Shown here in pieces: positions 16,808 through 22,042 of a stretch of 22,042 nucleotides of DNA. Numbering within the stretch: the first letter of the stretch is position 1; the number at the start of each line of letters is the position of its first letter. The stretch comes from Deltaproteobacteria bacterium. GTDB taxonomy: Bacteria > Desulfobacterota > Desulfarculia > Adiutricales > Adiutricaceae. The stretch covers positions 1-22,042 of the forward strand of contig JAIRNQ010000357.1 of the NCBI GenBank assembly GCA_031257955.1. Direction: 5' to 3'. A program made the position numbers and the translations under genes. The notes under the pieces were generated by a model. That model made no database searches and was not told the origin of the DNA. It was given only the letters and a program-made list of their open reading frames with translations.

Positions 16808-19528
16808 TCAGCCCAAGTTTTTCACCACGGCCAGGGCCCGCTCGACCTCGGCCAGCCTGATCCCCATGGACGTGAGGCGTTCCCCGGTCTCGGCGACCAC
16901 GTCTTCCGGGGCTTTCTTTAGATAGTCTGGGTTGGCCAGCTTGTTTTCGGCCGCCGCGATGTCTTTGCCCAATTTTTGGGCTTCCTTGGAAAGCCTGGCT
17001 TCCTCGGCCTTGGGATCGATGAGGCCGGCCAGGGGAGTCCAGACCTGCCCCCAATCCAACACGTTTAAGGCGCTGTCCTTGGGCCGCTCGGACTTGTCCG
17101 TGGCCAGCGAGAGTTTCTCGGCGCCCATAAGCTTTAACAGAAGTTGCCCTTGGTCAGCCAATAGCGCGCCGATGGCCGGGTCCCCGGTCAGGACGACCGG
17201 AGAGAGCTTAATCGCCGGGTTTAGGCCAAAGTCGGATCTGGCCTGCCTGACCGCCCGGGTCACGTCCATCAGACAACGTATAAGCTTTTCCGCCTCCGGG
17301 TCGTCCCAGAGTCCGGTGGCCTGGCCACCGGCCTCAATTGTCCCGCCTGGGAAAGGTTCGACCATCAGGTAGCCGGACTGGCCGGAAATCTTGGGCCAGA
17401 GTTCCTCGGTCACGAAGGGCATGACCGGGTGAAGCAGCTTCAAGAGATCCCGGAAGGTCAAATTGAGCCAGCCGTAAGTTTCGCGGCGGGCCTTTTCGTC
17501 TTGGCCGTACAGGATGGGCTTTATCAGCTCAAGGTACCAGTCGCAAAATTCGTACCAGGTGAACTGGTAAAGGATCTCGCAATAGCGGTCGAAGTGATAG
17601 CCGTCCAGGGAGGCTCGGCAAATATCGGCCACTTCCCGCAAGCGGCTCCTAATCCAGCGATCCGGCAAGGCCGTTGGCCGCTCTGGGCCAGCCTGGCCCG
17701 CCGGTTCGGGTCCTTCGCCCTCAGGCCGGTCGCCCTCAGGCCGGTCCTTTTGGGAGGCGGCCGACAGGGTCAGGCGGGCGGCGTTCCAGATTTTGTTCAC
17801 GAATTTTGAGTAGCCCTCGACCCGGCGAACGTCAAGCTTTAGGTCCCTGGCCTGGCCGGCTTGGGAGGCCAGGGCGAAGCGGAAGGAGTCGGCCCCGAGC
17901 CGGTCCAGTATCTCCAAGGGGTCCATGACGTTGCCCTTGGACTTGCTCATCTTTTGGCCCTGGGCGTCCCGGACCAGTGGGTGTAGGACCACGGTGTGGA
18001 AGGGCACCTCCCCCATGGTCTTAAGGCCCAGCATCATCATTCGGGCCACCCAAAAGAATATGATGTCAAAGCCGGTCACCAAAACGCTGGTCGGGTAGTA
18101 GCGGGCCAGATCCTTGGTCTTCTCCGGCCAGCCCAAGGTAGAGAAGGGCCACAGTCCCGAAGAGAACCAAGTGTCCAAAACGTCGGGGTCCCGTTTTATG
18201 TCAAGGCTTTGGCAATGGGGGCATTTGTCCGGATCGACCCTGGCGACGGTGGTCTGGCCGCAGTTTTGGCAATGCCAGGCCGGGATCTGGTGTCCCCACC
18301 AGAGCTGGCGGCTGACGCACCAGTCCCTGATATTGTCCATCCAGTCAAAGTAAGTTTTTTCCCAGTTGGCCGGGACCATTTTGGTTCGGCCGTCCCGGAC
18401 GGCTTGGGCGGCCGCCTCGGCCAGGGGGGCCGTGTTGACGAACCACTGCTTGGAGACCAAGGGTTCAATGACCGTTCGGCAGCGGTAGCAAACGCCCACG
18501 GCGTGCGAGAGTGGCTCGACCTTTTCCAAAAGCCCTTTGGCGGTTAGATCGTCCAGTATCTTGCCCCTGGCCGCGTCCCGGTCCATTCCCTCATAGGGCC
18601 CAGTCGCTTTGGTGAGCCTTCCCGATTCGTCGATGGCCACGATCCTGCCCAGATTATGGCGTCGGCCGATCAAGAAATCGTTGGGATCGTGGGCCGGCGT
18701 GACCTTCAGGGCCCCGGTTCCGAATTCCAAATCCACGTAGTCGTCCAGAATGACCGGGACGGCTCGATCGGTCAGAGGCACTTTGACTTCCCGGTCCCGA
18801 TACATTTCGTAGCGGGGATCGGCTGGGTTTACGGCCACGGCCGTGTCGCCGAAGCAAGTCTCCGGCCTAGTGGTGGCCACCACCAGCGGCGGCAGGCAGT
18901 AAGCCTCGTATTTGAGGTAATAAAGGCTGTCCAGGCGGTTTTCGTGCTCGACCTCGATGTCGGATACGGCCGTGTGGCAACGGGGACACCAATTGATTAT
19001 ATACTCGCCCTGGTAAATGAGCCCATCCTCGTGCAAAGACACGAAGACTTCCCGGACGGCCTTGGAAAGCCCTTCGTCCATGGTGAAGCGTTCCCGGGAC
19101 CAGTCGCAAGAGGCCCCCAGGCGCCGAAGCTGCCGGACGATATTGCCGCCGTAAGTTTTTTTCCACTCCCAGACCCGTTCTATGAACTTTTCCCGGCCAA
19201 GTTCTTCCCGGCTGGTCCCTTCGGCCAGTAAGGCCCGCTCTACCACGTTTTGGGTGGCGATGCCGGCGTGGTCGGTTCCCGGGAGCCAGAGGGCGTTGTC
19301 GCCGAGCATACGGTGATAGCGGGTTAGGATGTCCTGAAGGGTGACGTCCAGGGCGTGGCCCATGTGGAGGTTCCCGGTGACATTGGGCGGGGGGATGACG
19401 ATAACGAAAGATTGGCCGGCCCGGTCGGGGTCGGCCACAAACAACCCGTTGGTTTCCCAAGCCCCATAGATTCGGGGCTCGGCTTCGGCGAAATTGAAAT
19501 TTTTATCCAGAGGATCGCGGGGACACAT
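16808..19528 (-). CDS. valS: Valyl-tRNA synthetase
   Basis: The 906-residue class I synthetase charges tRNA-Val. It shows the HIGH-type motif as HMGH (55-58) in PPPNVTGNLHMGHAL, an editing domain, CYRCRTVIEPLVSKQWFV, KMSKS (526-530), an anticodon-binding domain and the C-terminal coiled-coil arm ending near KNLG. Between KMSKS and the anticodon domain, about residues 588-620, there is a Pro/Glu/Gly/Arg-rich insert with a RPEG repeat that is not part of the core. The ATG at 19528 is chosen with GGAG about 12 bases upstream, a long spacing. It appears to be first in the leftward run valS-nadC-hypothetical-dsbA-dsbB. Confidence 0.97.
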   Translation of the reverse strand: MCPRDPLDKNFNFAEAEPRIYGAWETNGLFVADPDRAGQSFVIVIPPPNVTGNLHMGHALDVTLQDILTRYHRMLGDNALWLPGTDHAGIATQNVVERALLAEGTSREELGREKFIERVWEWKKTYGGNIVRQLRRLGASCDWSRERFTMDEGLSKAVREVFVSLHEDGLIYQGEYIINWCPRCHTAVSDIEVEHENRLDSLYYLKYEAYCLPPLVVATTRPETCFGDTAVAVNPADPRYEMYRDREVKVPLTDRAVPVILDDYVDLEFGTGALKVTPAHDPNDFLIGRRHNLGRIVAIDESGRLTKATGPYEGMDRDAARGKILDDLTAKGLLEKVEPLSHAVGVCYRCRTVIEPLVSKQWFVNTAPLAEAAAQAVRDGRTKMVPANWEKTYFDWMDNIRDWCVSRQLWWGHQIPAWHCQNCGQTTVARVDPDKCPHCQSLDIKRDPDVLDTWFSSGLWPFSTLGWPEKTKDLARYYPTSVLVTGFDIIFFWVARMMMLGLKTMGEVPFHTVVLHPLVRDAQGQKMSKSKGNVMDPLEILDRLGADSFRFALASQAGQARDLKLDVRRVEGYSKFVNKIWNAARLTLSAASQKDRPEGDRPEGEGPEPAGQAGPERPTALPDRWIRSRLREVADICRASLDGYHFDRYCEILYQFTWYEFCDWYLELIKPILYGQDEKARRETYGWLNLTFRDLLKLLHPVMPFVTEELWPKISGQSGYLMVEPFPGGTIEAGGQATGLWDDPEAEKLIRCLMDVTRAVRQARSDFGLNPAIKLSPVVLTGDPAIGALLADQGQLLLKLMGAEKLSLATDKSERPKDSALNVLDWGQVWTPLAGLIDPKAEEARLSKEAQKLGKDIAAAENKLANPDYLKKAPEDVVAETGERLTSMGIRLAEVERALAVVKNLG

Positions 19529-19596
19529 ACGAAAGTTGGCTCCAAGGCGGCTACGGATCGGGCGAAAGGCCAGTTTCCGGGGAGAATAATCATGCC

Positions 19597-19625
19597 ATTT
19601 TAACCCAAGCCAGAATCAAAGGCAA
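19597..19625 (-). promoter_or_regulatory. Candidate sigma-70-like promoter for the valS run
   Basis: On the minus strand TTGCCT (19620-19625) and TAAAAT (19597-19602) are separated by exactly 17 bp and predict a 5' UTR of about 60 nt before the valS ATG. The left end of the insertion sequence lies only about 20 bp upstream of the -35, so the insertion may have replaced upstream control elements. Confidence 0.55.
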
Positions 19626-19644
19626 ATTTCGGCCCAAAACGAAC

Positions 19645-21280
19645 GGGTGTACCAAAAAAAGCGAGTATATGATCTGTTCTGTTATAGAAACTGATAGTGC
19701 GATTTCACCGCCTCCTCGACATCCTGATGTCAGAGCAAGCTTTTTGCTTTGCTCATTAGCGTTAAGATAAATTGACCATTTTGCGTTGTCCAACGCATTC
19801 CTTGCTTCTTTAGGCGTTGCTGTAGAACGGATTTGTTTCCACTTTCTATATAGCCACTGCCGATAAGCCAGCCTTTTTGTCTATAAAAGGGATAATCAAT
19901 ATTATGAGAGTTATTTTCTATATAACCCAGCAGGTTAAAGCTCCCAGAAGGTCTTTTACCGTTAAAATTTAATTTTTTAATCATTTGAATTGCAGTCTTT
20001 GTTTTACTCTCTTTAAATAATTCGGTAACTGTTTTGATCCAGTCCTTTAGTTCTATAGAATCAGGTTCAAATACAGATTTTACATATTTTGATATATTTT
20101 CGCAAAGATGGAAATAGTCGAGTATTTGTTGGGCATCACAAAAAAACAATTCTTTCATGTTTCTAATCCAAGAAGCGCAGTCACTAATTAGTACGGTTTG
20201 TTCATTTTTTCCATATCCATTTCGCAAGGCTAGCGCTAACATATGTTTCTGAAAATCTTCAGATTTTCCAACTAAGGTTCAATATTCGCGCTTTCTTATT
20301 TTATGTTCCCGCTCACCATTGGTATTCTTGTACCAGGTAATATTATCAGTAGAAAACACTAAACCGAGTTTATTTTCTTTCCAAGGCGATCCTTCTTCTG
20401 ACTTTTCTCTTGTATGTAACATAGCACCATTGCATTCAAGGTAGAGAACGTGATTTATCTTTCTTTTTGCAAATTTAATCTTCTTACTATTGTAGTCTTG
20501 AAAAGTTTTATCTGCGGTAATGACATCATTATCAAACACAATTTATCCAATTGTGTTGGCTACACAACGAATTGTCTCATCATTGACTACAATATCGGTA
20601 TTTCTGCGGATGGCTTTAAGTGCCGCTGTATATGAATGAGTCGCCTGAACCCAATGGGCTATTTCTAACATGGCACCAACGGTTAACTTGTACGGAAGTT
20701 TGTTCAGACCTAACGCCTCGTCAAGCGGGAAGATATAGCGATGCCCGGTCGTGGTTTGAATTACTTTTAACGCCGAAGGTGTGGTAGCTTTAAGGGCCAT
20801 TCTGTTAAAAGATAATTCATCAGCTAAAGTCATAATAGACTTCGTATAACTCCGGAAATTACGCAGTGTTATCCCTTTTTGGGCGAATTCATTTTTTTAT
20901 AATGAGCCAATCCTCATTTAATTTTGATAATTCATCTAGAAAGACTTCTGTAACGTCACTTTTCAGCTTACCCTGAGTTTTGAGAATTAGTTCTTCAACG
21001 TCAGAAATATCAAGGAAACAAGAGGTTTCATTCGTATTGGCCATGAATTCATTAACCCCAGATATGACATTGGTGATCATTTGTATTAAAAAAAATATCC
21101 AAGTTATCTGGAAATCTAGATTCAAGGCTATAAAAGGCATCAATACACTTATCAAAAGGTTTTCTTTGATCTAAGTTAAAATGTTTATCATCAGTGGTCA
21201 TAATTCTTCTCCAGTCCATAATCGTGGACAGGAAAATTCGACTATGAAATACAAACTATGTCAGCTTTTTTTGTACACCC
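19645..21280 (-). mobile_element. Insertion sequence, ISKra4-like, with terminal inverted repeats
   Basis: The left end GGGTGTACCAAAAAAAGC (19645-19662) matches the inverted right end GGGTGTACAAAAAAAGC (21264-21280) with a single-base gap. The roughly 1636-bp element is AT-rich against GC-rich neighbours and carries one transposase gene on the minus strand. A clear target-site duplication is not seen. A short GTCCA/TGGAC hairpin near 21215-21230 lies upstream of the transposase. Confidence 0.8.
19730..21044 (-). pseudogene. Broken ISKra4-like transposase
   Basis: The original frame can be followed from ATG 21044 to the TGA at 19730 with three lesions. An extra base in a T7 run (20892-20898, A7 in coding sense) shifts the frame. 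TAA at 20543-20545 replaces a sense codon between NTIG and IVFDND. TGA at 20279-20281 interrupts KRKREY and TLVGKSEDF. The restored protein is about 437 residues. Diagnostic parts are an N-terminal QKGITLRNFRSYT segment, a YLECNGAMLHTREK stretch, LISDCASWIRN, and the C-terminal IGSGYIESGNKSVLQQRLKK followed by QGMRW, which matches the ISKra4-type C-terminus. As it stands no functional transposase is expected. ISLre2 is the alternative family, less like the C-terminal motif. Confidence 0.82.
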
Positions 21281-21306
21281 CGTATATACGTGTATATATA
21301 AACAAT

Positions 21307-21335
21307 TTGACTATCAGCAATAAATGAATTATACT
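21307..21335 (+). promoter_or_regulatory. Strong sigma-70-like promoter
   Basis: TTGACT (21307-21312) and TATACT (21330-21335) are separated by exactly 17 bp in AT-rich DNA just outside the right end of the insertion sequence. Predicted transcription starts near 21342. Confidence 0.7.
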
Positions 21336-21341
21336 TGTAGC

Positions 21342-21414
21342 ATCATCACCGTTGGATGTCTGCCCTTCGAGGTAACGGTCCGCGGCCCCCCCGGCGTTCG
21401 CGCCGGGGTTTTTT
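21342..21414 (+). ncRNA. Predicted small structured RNA or attenuated leader
   Basis: The segment between the strong promoter and a perfect intrinsic terminator is about 73 nt. ACCGTT (21348-21353) pairs with AACGGT (21374-21379), enclosing a CCT/AGG mini-hairpin, and the terminator hairpin follows directly. No open reading frame of note fits. It may be an independent small RNA, or the attenuated 5' leader of the NYN-domain gene that starts 17 bases after the terminator. I do not recognise it as a known RNA family. Confidence 0.5.
21389..21414 (+). terminator. Strong intrinsic terminator
   Basis: CCCCGGCG, loop TTCG, CGCCGGGG: a perfect 8-bp GC stem followed by six T bases. It ends the predicted small RNA or leader. 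Confidence 0.9.
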
Positions 21415-21430
21415 ATTCTAGGTTAACATA

Positions 21431-21738
21431 ATGCAAACAGCTTTTCTAATTGACGGTTTCAATTTTTATCATTCTCTTGAAAATTTGGATCGTTGCTTTA
21501 GATGGTTTGATTATAGAGCGTATTGTAATAATTTTCTTAATATTAATGATATTGCGGTTAAAATTATTTATTTCCGGCGTTAGCATATTGGCGACCTGAT
21601 TCCCAAAAAAGACATAATATTTTTATAGAAGCTACAAAAAATAGTAATATAGATGTAGTTCTTGGTTATTTTAAAACAAAAAATAGAGTATGTCCAGAAT
21701 GCAAAATTAAATATGTATCTCATGAAGAAAAAACAACG
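21431..21738 (+). pseudogene. NYN-domain (LabA/DUF88-like) nuclease gene, frameshifted and truncated
   Basis: ATG 21431 opens with MQTAFLIDGFNFYHSLENL, the typical N-terminus of NYN/LabA-type PIN-fold proteins with the metal-binding Asp and Asn in IDGFN. After residue 50 a TAG at 21581-21583 ends the frame. Reading one frame over from about 21571 restores AYWRPDSQKRHNIFIEATKN, DVVLGYFKTK and a CPEC zinc-type pair, then KYVSHEEKTT. One T was probably lost from a TTTT run at 21571-21573. After about 21738 similarity stops: the expected acidic HEEK-x-x-D continuation is replaced by unrelated GC-richer sequence, so the catalytic C-terminal half is missing. These proteins are RNases or toxin-like factors in known cases; this copy is probably dead. 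Confidence 0.75.
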
Positions 21739-22042
21739 TATGCGTTCACGGGCTTGGTGCTGGCGCCCCATATAGAATAATCTCAGGCCTAGTTCTTCCG
21801 GCCCCTTTGGGTCACAGGGGTAAAAATCCTTATAGCAACCCGATAGGTTTAATGGTTCATGGCCCATTAGCTGGCCAACTATGGTTTTGAGCCATCTGGG
21901 TAACTGAACAATCGGCTTTTCGCCCCTCCACATAGGCCTTAGCGGCTATTTTTAGATGGCCCTGGGTTTGGGTGGGGGGGTTTAAGCTGTCTTGGCTCTC
22001 AGGGAAGCCATAGGACCCGTCTAGGGAAGGCCCCAGAATCGA
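21739..22042. other. Unassigned right end
   Basis: Composition changes back to GC-rich where the NYN fragment ends, suggesting a junction. A minus-strand frame from ATG 21933 gives about 64 residues (MWRGEKPIVQLPRWLKTIV...) before it runs into the antisense of the NYN fragment. It has an in-frame stop 5 codons upstream and I cannot assign it. A run of seven G bases lies at about 21980. Confidence 0.4.

Noticed and set aside
16746..17054. N-terminal extension of NadC
   Set aside because: The extra 103 residues lie inside valS, are Arg/Gly/Pro-rich and unlike NadC; the family start is at 16745.
21342..21414. tRNA or 4.5S RNA at the predicted small RNA
   Set aside because: No cloverleaf or CCA arrangement and no SRP GGAAGC-type loop is present.
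21580..21933. 117-codon minus-strand frame at the right end
   Set aside because: Its C-terminal half is antisense of the NYN fragment and the N-terminal half matches no family I know; described only as unassigned sequence.

Overview
The window reads as a chromosomal stretch of a GC-rich Gram-negative bacterium. A DsbA/DsbB pair with a signal peptide implies a periplasm. The gene families (lepA, valS, nadC, adenine deaminase, OleB/OleC) and a small hypothetical protein next to nadC suggest a deltaproteobacterium (Desulfobacterota), but this placement is an inference from protein character, not a search. I see no rRNA, tRNA or CRISPR array.

Left part (1-5.8 kb, plus strand). The window opens inside a gene for a multi-pass membrane protein with a long soluble N-terminus made of about ten 14-residue acidic, proline-rich repeats. 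It is followed by about 500 bp of non-coding DNA made of a tandem repeat of about 245 bp. Next comes the most striking gene: a 1170-residue protein joining a Clp N-like domain, a ClpA/B-type AAA+ module, a degenerate response-regulator receiver-like domain, and a complete FtsH-type AAA+ plus M41 zinc protease without membrane segments. I know of no named family with this architecture.

Middle (5.8-13.1 kb, minus strand from 13.1 kb down). A decayed spacer with a possible transposase remnant and a 79-bp tandem array lies beyond the 3' end of a leftward run lepA - ade - oleB - oleC. The adenine deaminase stop overlaps the oleB start by one base. OleC (beta-lactone synthetase) and OleB (beta-lactone decarboxylase) are the last two steps of head-to-head long-chain olefin biosynthesis; oleA and oleD are not in the window.

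Right-middle (13.6-19.6 kb, minus strand). valS - nadC - small hypothetical - dsbA - dsbB form a second leftward run behind a good sigma-70-like promoter at about 19.6 kb. The dsbA-like gene carries a C-terminal tail of 18-residue repeats, cut by an in-frame amber codon inside the last repeat.

Right end (19.6-22.0 kb). An AT-rich insertion sequence (about 1.64 kb, ISKra4-like) with matching terminal inverted repeats lies just upstream of the valS promoter. Its transposase carries a frameshift and two in-frame stops. Beyond it, a strong promoter, a short structured segment and a perfect terminator predict a small RNA or attenuated leader of about 70 nt. It precedes a NYN-domain nuclease gene that is frameshifted and truncated. 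The last 300 bp hold nothing I can identify.
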